Source: Caballeronia sordidicola (GTDB lineage: Bacteria > Pseudomonadota > Gammaproteobacteria > Burkholderiales > Burkholderiaceae). From it: a DNA stretch of 64,000 nt. The position numbers and the translations under genes were made by a program. Positions 47,293-55,985 of this stretch are shown here, piece after piece. Within the stretch, counting starts at the first letter, position 1, and each line of letters begins with the position of its first letter. The notes beneath the pieces were generated by a model, which was given only the letters and a program-made list of their open reading frames with translations, was not told the DNA's origin and did not search any database. The stretch is taken from NCBI RefSeq assembly GCF_001544455.2, contig NZ_FCOC02000001.1, forward strand, positions 558,001 to 622,000, in the 5' to 3' direction.

Positions 47293-48098
47293 CACGTAGG
47301 CTCTGTCTCGGTCGGCAGTTGGTACGGCGAGGAAGCCTGTTCCTGAACGCGACCAATGGCAGTCGCGCGACGTGGGCGGTGTTTCGCGTTGTATCTGGCG
47401 GCCGCGAATTTATCAACTCGCCTGAAAAACTTTTCCTTGATCTTCATTGACAACGAAGTAACACCTGTGCGAATGCCAAGCGTAGATTCGAGATCTAGCG
47501 TCGAAACATATTCCGGCTCGGTGACATACAACCGCAGCTTGTGCTCCCAATGCCGATCAATCGCGGTGTCGATTGCGTGGACAATTGAAGCTGTGTGCTT
47601 TAACAAAGTCGCAGCACCCGCTCGGGAGATTACGTAGCACTGTGTACCTACCGGCTGACGGTCCATCCACATGAGCTGGATGCCGCTTGGCATAGTGACG
47701 CACGGAATGCGCTTGCGCCGGTTTAGTCCCATCAACCGCACGACATCCCAGTGGTCATCATGGGTCACCAGCTCTTCCACTGTCGCCGCGAACCCGTGGT
47801 GAAGGCGGATGTCATCCTCCAGCACACACCACGCTTTGTCGTCAGAATTTAAAAGCTGCTTCCAGATTTCCCGATGGCTCAGATAACAGCCGATCTCGCC
47901 GTTCGTGAGTGGCCGGCCGTATCGGCGCATGCGCGACGCAACTTCCGTTGCAGATACATCAAACGACGGGTCCCGTACCCGTATTCCGTTGAAGAACTGA
48001 ACGTCCAGACCATGCTGCTGAAATTGCTCGGCCATCAGCGCGCGTCGCTCGGTTGCGTCCGCAAGCGAAATACAGACGTATGAAACCACCGCTGCCAT
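47292..48098 (-). CDS. Glycosyltransferase family 25 protein
   Basis: A 268-residue LPS-type glycosyltransferase. The start VVSYVCISLADATERRALM, the GEIGCYLSHREIW motif and the acidic WCVLEDDIRLHHGF are hallmarks of GT25, which transfers galactose or a similar sugar to lipooligosaccharide cores. The tail (from about 225) is basic. RBS: GGTGACGAG directly before the ATG. The coding and flanking DNA is poorer in GC than the surroundings, suggesting recent acquisition next to the tRNA. Confidence 0.88.
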   Translation of the reverse strand: MAAVVSYVCISLADATERRALMAEQFQQHGLDVQFFNGIRVRDPSFDVSATEVASRMRRYGRPLTNGEIGCYLSHREIWKQLLNSDDKAWCVLEDDIRLHHGFAATVEELVTHDDHWDVVRLMGLNRRKRIPCVTMPSGIQLMWMDRQPVGTQCYVISRAGAATLLKHTASIVHAIDTAIDRHWEHKLRLYVTEPEYVSTLDLESTLGIRTGVTSLSMKIKEKFFRRVDKFAAARYNAKHRPRRATAIGRVQEQASSPYQLPTETEPT

Positions 48099-48306
48099 CT
48101 CGTCACCGTTTTATTTAAACCGATTCATAATTGTCGCTGACGAATAGTAAGAATTGCAGGAATTTTTGTACACTAATTTATTGGTAAAAATTGCCAAAAA
48201 CGCGAAGAAGTCGCTATGTAAGGCGTTTCGGCCAGGTCAGACCGATCGAGTGCCGAGTGCACAAGAGGCAAATGTCGCTTTGCCGCAACGAAAGATCAGT
48301 AAACGC

Positions 48307-48483
48307 TTACCGCGAACCCATCCAGAACTCGTCATCGAGCGCTTCGAAGAAAAACGCTTCCAGCGCGTCTTCCGACAGATCATCGATAGTGATGCCGCGC
48401 AGGCGGCAGAGCAGATGAAGGGTCTCGTCGGCGGCGAGTACGAGATTGCGGAACGCGGTCGCGGTGGGATTATTCATGTCCAT
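48307..48483 (-). CDS. Mini-protein A of a tandem paralogous pair
   Basis: A 58-residue acidic protein, start MDMNNPTATAF. The core ETLHLLCRLRGITIDDLSED and the FFFEAL end recur in the next small gene (48581-48742). One Cys lies in LLCRLRG. The frame is open further upstream, but the match with its paralogue begins at NPT. No known family. It is probably helical. Confidence 0.65.
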   Translation of the reverse strand: MDMNNPTATAFRNLVLAADETLHLLCRLRGITIDDLSEDALEAFFFEALDDEFWMGSR

Positions 48484-48580
48484 GACTCGGCTAACGGCCG
48501 CGCTGGACGTAACTTTAGAAAAATGCAGGAATTTCGCGCGTCGCCGCGGAGCGGAACGTATAAGCGAACGCGTACCGCCG

Positions 48581-48742
48581 TCAGGCATCAACCGCGAGTG
48601 CGTTCAGGAAAAACTCGCCGAGTTCATCGTCGGAGAGCGCTTCTATCGGAATTCCGCGCAGGCGGCAAATCAGTTCGAGCGTCTCGCCGGCTGCCCGGAT
48701 CAAGTCGCGGGAGGTATCGAATGTGGGGTTCAAGGGTTCCAT
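48581..48742 (-). CDS. Mini-protein B of a tandem paralogous pair
   Basis: A 53-residue protein, start MEPLNPTFDTSR. It shares NPT, R-x-L-x-x-AA-x-ETL-x-L-x-CRLRGI-x-I, LS-x-D-x-L and FF-x-x-AL with the protein at 48307-48483, at nearly the same spacing. The gap between the two genes is 97 bases and both are on the minus strand. The shared pattern over a whole short protein is the main evidence that both are real. Confidence 0.65.
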   Translation of the reverse strand: MEPLNPTFDTSRDLIRAAGETLELICRLRGIPIEALSDDELGEFFLNALAVDA

Positions 48743-48832
48743 GTCAGTAATAACGGCGCGGCCGCGCTCAACTTTAAACGCCGCGCGCCAAGGACCGGCG
48801 GCATGACGTCAAACCCCGGCCCAACCGCCACC

Positions 48833-49036
48833 CTATTCCCGCTCGGCTGGAAAGCGCCGGTCCAGCTCGCGCTTCGCCCACATCAGCGCTTCATTTTCGG
48901 CAACGTTGCTGGTCGGCGCCATTTCGCCCGCGTTGGTCTTGAGCGGCAGCGCGCCCGCCTGTACCGACCAGTCCCAGCGGTCTCCACGCTTTTCAACGAA
49001 CACGTCGATAGCATGTTCGCGGTGCATATAACGCAT
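48833..49036 (-). CDS. Small hypothetical protein, DUF6566-like
   Basis: A 67-residue protein (MRYMHREHAIDVFVEKRGD, WDWSVQAGALPLK, ALMWAKRELDRRFP) with a beta-beta-alpha look. Such short proteins with a WDWS strand and a final A-x-x-x-A-K helix are common in Burkholderia. The family assignment is from memory of pattern only. The gene sits in a run of small minus-strand genes. Confidence 0.6.
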   Translation of the reverse strand: MRYMHREHAIDVFVEKRGDRWDWSVQAGALPLKTNAGEMAPTSNVAENEALMWAKRELDRRFPAERE

Positions 49037-49083
49037 GGCTTCTCCCGTTGGCAGGCCGCGATCCTAGCACGCCGCGCACGGCA

Positions 49084-49305
49084 TCAGCCCGCATGCTCGC
49101 TGCACCAGTCGATAGCCCACGCTCGCGCGCATGCAATGGCGTCGTTGTCGTTATCGAATGCATCGATATCGCCCGACTCGTGTCGTACAGGATGGCCATT
49201 GGCTCGCACGGCGGCCCGTGTTATGTGCGCCTGCGCGTAGTAGAGGCCATCCTGATCGTGCCGCGACCGGCAGTCGATGTGAAAGCCCTCATAGTCGAAA
49301 CGCAT
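49084..49305 (-). CDS. Small hypothetical protein, DUF6566-like
   Basis: A 73-residue protein (MRFDYEGFHIDCRSRHDQDG, YYAQAHITRA, DAIACARAWAIDWCSEHAG) with the same beta-strand then C-terminal helix layout as the protein at 48833-49036, though clear identity is low. The start at 49305 is chosen because the longer frame is unlike protein. Function is unknown. Confidence 0.6.
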   Translation of the reverse strand: MRFDYEGFHIDCRSRHDQDGLYYAQAHITRAAVRANGHPVRHESGDIDAFDNDNDAIACARAWAIDWCSEHAG

Positions 49306-49469
49306 GAACGTATTCCTCGCGAAAAAGTAAGCAGTCCACGAACAAACGCGCAAAACTCGTTCCGCGCGCATTCCACATCTGGCTAAAATACGCCGACCTC
49401 GCCCGCTCAGGATAACGGCGGGACACATACCGGCCCTCAAGGTCAATCTAGTCAGTCACGGATTCCGCC

Positions 49470-49868
49470 ATGAAATTGTTCGTCGCCGTCGCGCTCTGCA
49501 TGTGCTTCTCCGTCGCTCGCGCCTCGCCGGAAACCGATGCATGCGACGCTCATCGACAAAGCCTGGAACGGCAGATGGCCATCGCGCTGAACCGCGAAGA
49601 CTCTGCCCAACTCGACACGCTGCAAGCCGCGCTCGACAAGACCAACGCCGAATGCACACCGGACGCCATCGCGCAACGCAAGGCCGACGCACTCAGGCGT
49701 CACAACGACGCCATCGCGCAAGCCAGGAACACGCTGCGCGCCTGGGAAGCCGAACTGGCGAGGGCGCAAAAGAAAGGTACGGACCAGCTTAATATCGCGG
49801 CATGGCAACGCAAGGTGAACCGGGCGCGCGCGGACCTCGACCGGGCAATCGCGCGACCCATTCAATAG
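49470..49868 (+). CDS. DUF1090 family periplasmic protein
   Basis: A 132-residue precursor with a signal peptide ending ARASPE at about 20. A charged helical coiled-coil body follows (ERQMAIALNREDSAQLDTLQ, then ALRRHNDAIAQARNTLR), matching DUF1090 (YqjC-like). One Cys pair (C25 and C62) may form a disulfide. A cell-envelope role is assumed, not shown. Confidence 0.82.
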   Translation: MKLFVAVALCMCFSVARASPETDACDAHRQSLERQMAIALNREDSAQLDTLQAALDKTNAECTPDAIAQRKADALRRHNDAIAQARNTLRAWEAELARAQKKGTDQLNIAAWQRKVNRARADLDRAIARPIQ

Positions 49869-49950
49869 CAATCAGGCAGATTACGGCCCCAAGGGTTTGT
49901 ACCGACACACGTGTACCTAAAGTTTTACTTGCCGGAGCCGTTTAGCATTG

Positions 49951-50244
49951 ATGGACCTCGTCACAGACACGAAGCCGCAGGGCGCGTTTTCCGCGCTTCT
50001 GGCGGACCAGGAGTTGACGCACCTCGAACTGGTGCTGCGGCGTTCGCTCATTGACGACGCGCTGAGCCCTATTCTCCCGCCGGCGTACTGGCGGGAGCGA
50101 CTAGCGTTAATAGCGCGGGGATCGCACTTGTCGCACACGCAGATTCAGACGGTGCATCGGCTGTATTTGCAGATCGATGCATACGAGGCGAGTCATCGGA
50201 CGATGCTCGATGCACCCCGGCTGACGCCCGATACCGGCAAATAA
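49951..50244 (+). CDS. Small helical hypothetical protein
   Basis: A 97-residue soluble protein, MDLVTDTKPQGAFSALLADQ, with helices such as ELTHLELVLRRSLIDDALS and THRL-type amphipathic parts near the end. I do not recognise it. The ATG is at 49951; TTG one codon upstream also opens the frame. Confidence 0.6.
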   Translation: MDLVTDTKPQGAFSALLADQELTHLELVLRRSLIDDALSPILPPAYWRERLALIARGSHLSHTQIQTVHRLYLQIDAYEASHRTMLDAPRLTPDTGK

Positions 50245-50289
50245 CCACTCCCCGCCCGGGAAATTTGCCAGATATCCGCCGAACACGTG

Positions 50290-50448
50290 TCAGTGGCGAT
50301 GGCGCATCCACCAGTCATGCAGGGAATCGTGGACCGAGCGGCCCATCATCCGCTCGCGAAATTCGTCGCGCCAGTCGTGCGCAAGCAAGCCAATCGCCAA
50401 TGCGGCCAGCAACGCCAGGCCAACGAGAATATGTTCAAGTCCGTTCAT
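50290..50448 (-). CDS. Small single-pass membrane protein
   Basis: A 52-residue protein with one hydrophobic helix (HILVGLALLAALAIGLLA, residues ~5-22) and a charged tail containing WRDEFRERMMGRS. The ATG at 50448 is preferred over the start at 50487. Function is unknown. Confidence 0.55.
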   Translation of the reverse strand: MNGLEHILVGLALLAALAIGLLAHDWRDEFRERMMGRSVHDSLHDWWMRHRH

Positions 50449-50685
50449 GGCGCCCTCCGCTTCGGTCGACAGCCATGTATCAAGCATAGGTCACGCGATG
50501 AAAACCGGGTAATCGGAAAAGCCGCGTACCGCACCGTCGAACACGAATTCGAACCAGCGGCATAACGCTTGTTTCATAGGTTTTCCGACTGCCCGGCCAA
50601 GCTCGCAAATAGCGCCCTGGGCACTTTGGCTATACTTGCGCACCCACGTTCAAGCTTCGATTTGCGCCCCCATAAAAGGATTTGC

Positions 50686-51153
50686 ATGACTCTCAAGCAC
50701 GCCGCGCCGCGCGTGAATTCCGCGCTGATTGCATGCGTTATGACTTGCGCCCTGACCTTGCCGCCGTCAATGAGCGCCCATGCGCAAAATCAATCCGCGC
50801 AGCCTTCCCCTGCCCAGATGCTGCCGCCGGGACATCCCGCCGTGCAGCAGCCGTCACCACAAAGCGTCGCGGCCGAAGGCGTGCGCACGAGCGCGAACAT
50901 TGCCCGAGGCGCGGCGGATATCTGCCACATCGATGCAGCGAAAATAGCGCGCTTCAAGGCCGTGGCGCGCAAGAACTTCACCGATGCGCCCGATTTCGAC
51001 GGCGAATGGAACCTCGGCTACAAGGAAGCGCAATCGACCGTCGACCGGTTCGCCGCGCTCAAGACAAGCAACCCGCAAGAGTATGCGCAGAAGATCGGCG
51101 AGGCGTGCCCGGCGCTCTCGCGCGGTATCGATGAATCGACGGCGGGTCAGTAA
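50686..51153 (+). CDS. Secreted hypothetical protein
   Basis: A 155-residue precursor with a signal peptide (ALIACVMTCALTLPPSMSAHAQ, about residues 12-33, in parts). A Pro/Gln-rich linker and a C-terminal helical domain follow, with two Cys (DICHIDAAK and GEACPALS) that could pair. I know no named family. The ATG at 50686 has AAAGGA upstream. Confidence 0.75.
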   Translation: MTLKHAAPRVNSALIACVMTCALTLPPSMSAHAQNQSAQPSPAQMLPPGHPAVQQPSPQSVAAEGVRTSANIARGAADICHIDAAKIARFKAVARKNFTDAPDFDGEWNLGYKEAQSTVDRFAALKTSNPQEYAQKIGEACPALSRGIDESTAGQ

Positions 51154-51157
51154 CCCG

Positions 51158-52651
51158 CTACGCGCTCGGCGTTTCGTCAGGCGTGCCGTAATGCGCGCGC
51201 TTTTCGAGGTACATGGCGGCGTCGGCGCGCTGCATCATGGCTTCGAGGCGCTCGCCGTCCTGCGCGGTGGCCGCGCCCATGGCAAAACTCAACGGCATGC
51301 CTGAATAGAACTGGTTGTTGACCTCCACCAGTTGCCGGATGCTGTCGATCACCGCCGCGCCGCCGCGTTCGTCCACGCCTGGCAAAAGCAGCACGAACTC
51401 GTCGCCGCCAATGCGCGCGGCGTGGCTTGGCTTCTCCACGGCCTTGCCCAACACTTCGCCCGCGCGCCGCAGCAACGCGTCGCCGGCGGCGTGTCCTAGC
51501 TGGTCGTTGACGGCCTTGAGGCCATTCACGTCCACGGCCACGGCCGTCACCGGGAACGGACCCTTGCGCTCGAGCCGGTTCATTTCATCGATATAAAACG
51601 AGCGGTTCTTCAGCTTCGTCAGCGCGTCGTGTTTGCCGAGGAATTCCAGGTACGCCTCCGCTTTCTTGCGCGCGGTGATGTCGGTCAACGCAACCAGCAC
51701 GAGATCCCACTCGGCTTCATGTCCGGGGAAGACCGAAAACTGCAGATGCACGTTCAGTTGATGGCCTTCGAGCGAATAGTTGATCACTTCGCGTTGGTGA
51801 AAGAGGCGGTTCTCCCAAAGATCGATGAGCTGTTCCTGGAAATGTCCCACCATCTCGTCGCGAAAAACTTCGCCGAGGCGGCTGAGCAGCATGGCTTTGT
51901 CCGTGGCGCCGAACATGGTGAGCGTGTGCTGGTTCACGTCGAGCACGTGGATTTCCTGCATGCAGCGCTCGACGAATTCCGGATGCACGTTCGTGAACGT
52001 GCGGAAATCGACGATACCCCGATCGCGGATATCGTCCAGCAGCGACTTCACCGTGCTGAAATTTTCCACCCACAGCGAAACCGGCGAATGCTCGAACAGG
52101 CCGCGCGCGTAGAGTTCGCTGAGCGCCGCCTTGCGCCGTATATTTTCGAGTTCCGTGATGTCCTCGACTGTCACGAGCACACGGTCCCAGGTCGCTTCAT
52201 GGCCCGGCAGAATGACCGCCTTGAGCAGGACGTCGAGGCGTTTTCCATCGAGCGCGTAGTTCACGGTCTTGCTCAGGAACTGCGTCTTTCCCGACCAGAG
52301 CTGCTCCAGTTCATCTGCGTGAGTGAGCAGCATGTCGTCGCGGAAAACCGCGCCGAGACTGTCCACCAGATGGTCGAAATCCCTTGCACCGAACAGCGTG
52401 AGCGTGCGCTGATTGACCTTGATCACGCGGATGCGCGACGAACACTCGGCAATGCGCGAGGTATCGGCGCGCAGGAATGTACGCAGATCAGCAACGCCGT
52501 TCGCGCGCCAGCCTTCGAACACTTCGCGCACTGCGCTGAAATCTTCGAGCCATAACGAGACGGGCGCGAGTTCGAACATATCGGCGTCGTCGGCGGCCGG
52601 ATTCGGCGCCGGCGTCACGCTGTGCAATGCGCGCCCCAAGCTATTCGGCAT
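51158..52651 (-). CDS. Double-PAS diguanylate cyclase
   Basis: A 497-residue cytosolic protein with two related PAS-type sensor domains (about residues 25-170 and 185-330). Both begin PVSLW-x-E-x-FS-x-V and contain RTF and VFRDEM-like lines, followed by a GGDEF domain with the intact motif RIGGDEFVLLLPG. It should make c-di-GMP. The I-site (RxxD) is not conserved, so product inhibition may be absent. The start at 52651 has AAAGGA at ideal distance; the ATG two codons earlier touches it. Confidence 0.92.
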   Translation of the reverse strand: MPNSLGRALHSVTPAPNPAADDADMFELAPVSLWLEDFSAVREVFEGWRANGVADLRTFLRADTSRIAECSSRIRVIKVNQRTLTLFGARDFDHLVDSLGAVFRDDMLLTHADELEQLWSGKTQFLSKTVNYALDGKRLDVLLKAVILPGHEATWDRVLVTVEDITELENIRRKAALSELYARGLFEHSPVSLWVENFSTVKSLLDDIRDRGIVDFRTFTNVHPEFVERCMQEIHVLDVNQHTLTMFGATDKAMLLSRLGEVFRDEMVGHFQEQLIDLWENRLFHQREVINYSLEGHQLNVHLQFSVFPGHEAEWDLVLVALTDITARKKAEAYLEFLGKHDALTKLKNRSFYIDEMNRLERKGPFPVTAVAVDVNGLKAVNDQLGHAAGDALLRRAGEVLGKAVEKPSHAARIGGDEFVLLLPGVDERGGAAVIDSIRQLVEVNNQFYSGMPLSFAMGAATAQDGERLEAMMQRADAAMYLEKRAHYGTPDETPSA

Positions 52652-52828
52652 GTCCATCCTTTCAAAAACGTGCGTGAAGCGTTTCAGGTATTAGTATTTT
52701 ATGCGCACACGTCTCAAAAATATGCCGAAAGCCAAAAGTCCCGCGCCCGGGTCTGCCACTTGCGCTTGTCAGGCATGTTTGCTGCACCCGGCGTTCAAAT
52801 ACTCAACCGTCAAAGGAGGCGATGTCCC

Positions 52829-53332
52829 ATGGCTGATTTTCGTATCTGGTCCGATGAATTCGCAGCAAACGGCTATCTGTCGAAGACACATGAATTCGAT
52901 CAGCAGGCATTCGGCGTCGACGGTGAAAACCTCTCGCCCGCACTGCAGTGGGAAGGCGTGCCGCCCGAAGCGGAGAGCCTTGCGCTGACCGTCTATGACC
53001 CCGATGCACCCACGGGCAGCGGCTTCTGGCATTGGGTGGTCGCTAATATTCCGGCCGGGACGCACTCGCTCCCGCAGAACGCGGGGAAGGCGGATGGCAG
53101 CCTGCTGCCGGCCGGCGCGCTGCAACTGCGCAACGACTATGGGACGGTTGGCTTTGGCGGCACGGCGCCTCCGCGCGGCGACAAAGCGCACAGATACATC
53201 TTCCGGATCCATGCGCTGAAGGCCGCCCATTTGCCCGTGGATTCCGCCACGACAAACGCAGTCGCGCGCTTCATGATCCATCTCAACGAAATCGATTCCG
53301 CAACGTACACCGGGCTCTACGAACTGAAATAA
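52829..53332 (+). CDS. YbhB/YbcL (PEBP) family protein
   Basis: A 167-residue phosphatidylethanolamine-binding-protein homologue with the family stretch NLSPALQWEGVPPEAESLAL, DPDAPTGSGFWHWVVANIP and the ligand-site PPRGDKAHRYIFRIHAL. It has no signal peptide. AAAGGAGG lies ahead of the ATG. Bacterial members bind small anions; physiological roles are poorly known. Confidence 0.93.
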   Translation: MADFRIWSDEFAANGYLSKTHEFDQQAFGVDGENLSPALQWEGVPPEAESLALTVYDPDAPTGSGFWHWVVANIPAGTHSLPQNAGKADGSLLPAGALQLRNDYGTVGFGGTAPPRGDKAHRYIFRIHALKAAHLPVDSATTNAVARFMIHLNEIDSATYTGLYELK

Positions 53333-53469
53333 GTTCGGATTCCCGGCGCATCGCTGGCAGCCGCTCGGGTGCGAAAGGACCCAGCGGCCGCGGCGTTGCT
53401 GCCGCTCGAAGTAAACTGACTGAAAGGCGCACGCCTTACACTTCGCGGCTCTCCTTCTCTTCCCTATCG

Positions 53470-54837
53470 ATGGACGCAGAACAAGGCCTTCCGTATCCTC
53501 AGCGCTATTGGGCCATCCTGGTCGTTGCGCTTGGCATCACGCTCGCAGTGCTCGATGGCGCTATCGCGAACGTCGCGCTTCCGACTATCGCACGCAACCT
53601 GAACGCCAGTCCTGCCGACTCCATCTGGGTCGTCAACGCCTATCAGCTTGCCATCACGGTTTCGTTATTGCCGCTTGCTTCGCTGGGCGACCGGATTGGC
53701 TATCCGCGCGTGTACATGGCGGGGCTGGCGCTGTTCACGCTGGCATCGTTTGGATGCGCACTGTCGGGGTCGCTGACGTCGCTTGCAATCACACGCGTGA
53801 TCCAGGGGTTCGGCGCGGCGGGAATCATGAGCGTCAACACCGCGCTCGTGCGCATGATCTATCCGCCCGAACACCTTGGCCGCGGCGTCAGCATCAACGC
53901 ATCGGTCGTGGCCGTCTCGTCCGTGATCGGACCGACGGTTGCGTCCGGCGTGCTCGCCATCGCGCCGTGGCCCTGGCTCTTCGCGATCAATGTGCCCATC
54001 GGCATCGCGGCGCTCGCCGTGGGCTGGAAAGCGCTGCCGCACATGCCGGGCCATCGCCGGCCTTACGACTACATCAGCGCGTTGATGAACGCCGTGGTGT
54101 TCGGCCTCGCGATCACCGCCGTCGACGGGCTTGGCCACGGCGAGCATCGTCCATTCGTGATTGCTGAATTTGTGGTGGCGGGCGTTATCGGCTACTTCTT
54201 CGTGCGTCGGCAACTGACGCAAACGGCGCCGCTGCTGCCGGTGGACTTGCTGCGCATTCCGACTTTCGCGCTGTCGGTCGCGACATCGTTTTGTTCATTC
54301 ACCGCGCAAATGCTGACTTTTGTCTCGCTGCCTTTCCTGCTGCAGAACACGCTCGGCATGACGCAGGTCCAGACAGGCTTCCTGATGACGCCCTGGCCTC
54401 TGGTGATCGTCTTCATAGCGCCGCTCGCCGGCATGCTCTCGGACCGGTATTCGGCCGGAGTGCTTGGCGGGATCGGGCTGGCCTTGCTGAGCGCCGGCCT
54501 GCTGCTGCTCGCGACCACGGGCGCGCATCCGGCTCCCTTCGACATAGCGTGGCGCATGGCGCTTTGCGGCCTCGGCTTCGGGCTCTTCCAGTCGCCGAAC
54601 AACCGGCAGATGCTGTCGTCGGCGCCACGCAACCGCAGCGGCGGCGCGAGCGGCATGCTCGGCACCGCGCGGCTTTCCGGACAAACACTGGGCGCGGCGC
54701 TCGTCGCGTTGATCTTTGGTGTCGCGCCGCTGCACGGGCCCACGATCACGCTGATCGTTGCAGCCTGTTTTGCAGCAGCCGCTGCAGGCGTCAGCCTGTT
54801 GCGCATGTCCCACAACAAGACTTCGGCCGCCGCCTGA
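53470..54837 (+). CDS. MFS exporter of the DHA2 type
   Basis: A 455-residue transporter with 12-14 helices. The start LDGAIANVALPTIARNLNA is the DHA2 (EmrB/QacA) motif D1. The motif A region LGDRIGYPRVYMAGL and the motif C region VSSVIGPTVASGVLA follow. It probably expels a drug-like compound by proton antiport; no partner membrane-fusion gene is nearby. Confidence 0.92.
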   Translation: MDAEQGLPYPQRYWAILVVALGITLAVLDGAIANVALPTIARNLNASPADSIWVVNAYQLAITVSLLPLASLGDRIGYPRVYMAGLALFTLASFGCALSGSLTSLAITRVIQGFGAAGIMSVNTALVRMIYPPEHLGRGVSINASVVAVSSVIGPTVASGVLAIAPWPWLFAINVPIGIAALAVGWKALPHMPGHRRPYDYISALMNAVVFGLAITAVDGLGHGEHRPFVIAEFVVAGVIGYFFVRRQLTQTAPLLPVDLLRIPTFALSVATSFCSFTAQMLTFVSLPFLLQNTLGMTQVQTGFLMTPWPLVIVFIAPLAGMLSDRYSAGVLGGIGLALLSAGLLLLATTGAHPAPFDIAWRMALCGLGFGLFQSPNNRQMLSSAPRNRSGGASGMLGTARLSGQTLGAALVALIFGVAPLHGPTITLIVAACFAAAAAGVSLLRMSHNKTSAAA

Positions 54838-54950
54838 ACCACGCTCGCCGCCCAAGCCGCTCAAGCCTTTAGGCACACCCTTTGCTGCGTTGATCGAATG
54901 CGGTTCTGGACGCCAGAACCAGTCCTTCAATGCATCAAAGGAGCTTACAC

Positions 54951-55505
54951 ATGACCGCTTCCCTGAACGGTTACAAGGTCGCGATCCTTGCCGTCGATGG
55001 CTTCGAACAAGCCGAACTCGTCGAGCCGCAGAAGGCGCTCAAGGCGGCCGGCGCGAAAGTCGATGTGGTGTCGCAAAAGCCGGGGCAGATCCAGGGCTTC
55101 GTTCACACCGACTTAGGCGACAAAGCCAACGTAGACATCACGCTCGACAAGATCAATGCCGCCGATTACGACGCGCTCGTGCTCCCGGGCGGCGTGGTGA
55201 ATGGCGACGCGATCCGCATCGATACAAAGGCGCAAGGCATCGTCAAGCAATTCAACTCGGATGGCAAGCCCATCGCCGTGATTTGCCACGGCGGCTGGTT
55301 GCCGATCTCATCGGGCATTGTTTCAGGACGGACGATGACAAGCTGGCCCACGCTGCAGGACGACATCCGGAACGCGGGCGGAACGTGGGTTGACGAGGAA
55401 GTGCATCGCGATGGCAATCTCATCACGAGCCGCAAGCCCGACGACATTCCCGCGTTCAACAAAGCCATCATCGAGGCGCTGAACGAGCGGCCGAAGGCGG
55501 CCTGA
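54951..55505 (+). CDS. DJ-1/PfpI family protein
   Basis: The 184-residue protein has the nucleophile elbow AVICHGGWLPIS with Cys112 and the acidic DGFEQAELVEP with Glu22, as in YhbO/PfpI enzymes that remove glyoxal adducts or act as stress hydrolases. AAAGGAGCTTACAC precedes the ATG. It starts a run of small stress-type genes in the same direction. Confidence 0.93.
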   Translation: MTASLNGYKVAILAVDGFEQAELVEPQKALKAAGAKVDVVSQKPGQIQGFVHTDLGDKANVDITLDKINAADYDALVLPGGVVNGDAIRIDTKAQGIVKQFNSDGKPIAVICHGGWLPISSGIVSGRTMTSWPTLQDDIRNAGGTWVDEEVHRDGNLITSRKPDDIPAFNKAIIEALNERPKAA

Positions 55506-55644
55506 GCGTTCGCGAGTTCGGCTCGCGTCCGATCTTCTCGAGCGCGGCACATCGCCAGGCTAAGGGTATCTCATCATGACCGCCGTTCAGGACAGGGCTG
55601 TTCCACACGATCCGCAACACCGGCTGGCCCACGAGGATTCGACC

Positions 55645-55932
55645 ATGCAAATCCAGTTTTCCGACGATCAACCCGTCTACGACGGCGACGATTTCGCGCT
55701 TCACTTCACCGCCCTGGTCGACGCGGAGCCTGTTGTCTGCTCCATTTCCGCCGAAGCGCTCGAAGATCATTTTGGCGCGGCGTCAGCGCGCGAAGACGAT
55801 CTAAGGAACGCATTCACACAGGGGCGCGCGCGGATTCTCTCAGTGTGTACGGAAGCGCTCGATCGCAATGGCGGGGAAAGTGTCGTGCTGCGCAGTGGCT
55901 TGTTCCGTGTCGCGGGCATGGAGCCGGAATGA
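55645..55932 (+). CDS. DUF1488 family protein
   Basis: A 95-residue protein beginning MQIQFSDDQPVYDGDD with the DUF1488 line VCSISAEALEDHFGA and VLRSGLFRVAG. The ATG at 55645 has GAGGA upstream; the longer frame from 55576 is not needed. Function is unknown. Confidence 0.82.
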   Translation: MQIQFSDDQPVYDGDDFALHFTALVDAEPVVCSISAEALEDHFGAASAREDDLRNAFTQGRARILSVCTEALDRNGGESVVLRSGLFRVAGMEPE

Positions 55933-55985
55933 CGGCTTGAGCGCGCGCTCGATTGACTCGATTCAACGTTTTCCGGGAGATCCTC

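Noticed and set aside
46909..49450. A prophage or integrated island at the tRNA-Arg
   Set aside because: There is no integrase, no repeat of the tRNA 3' end and no mobile-element gene; at most a small acquired unit is suggested.
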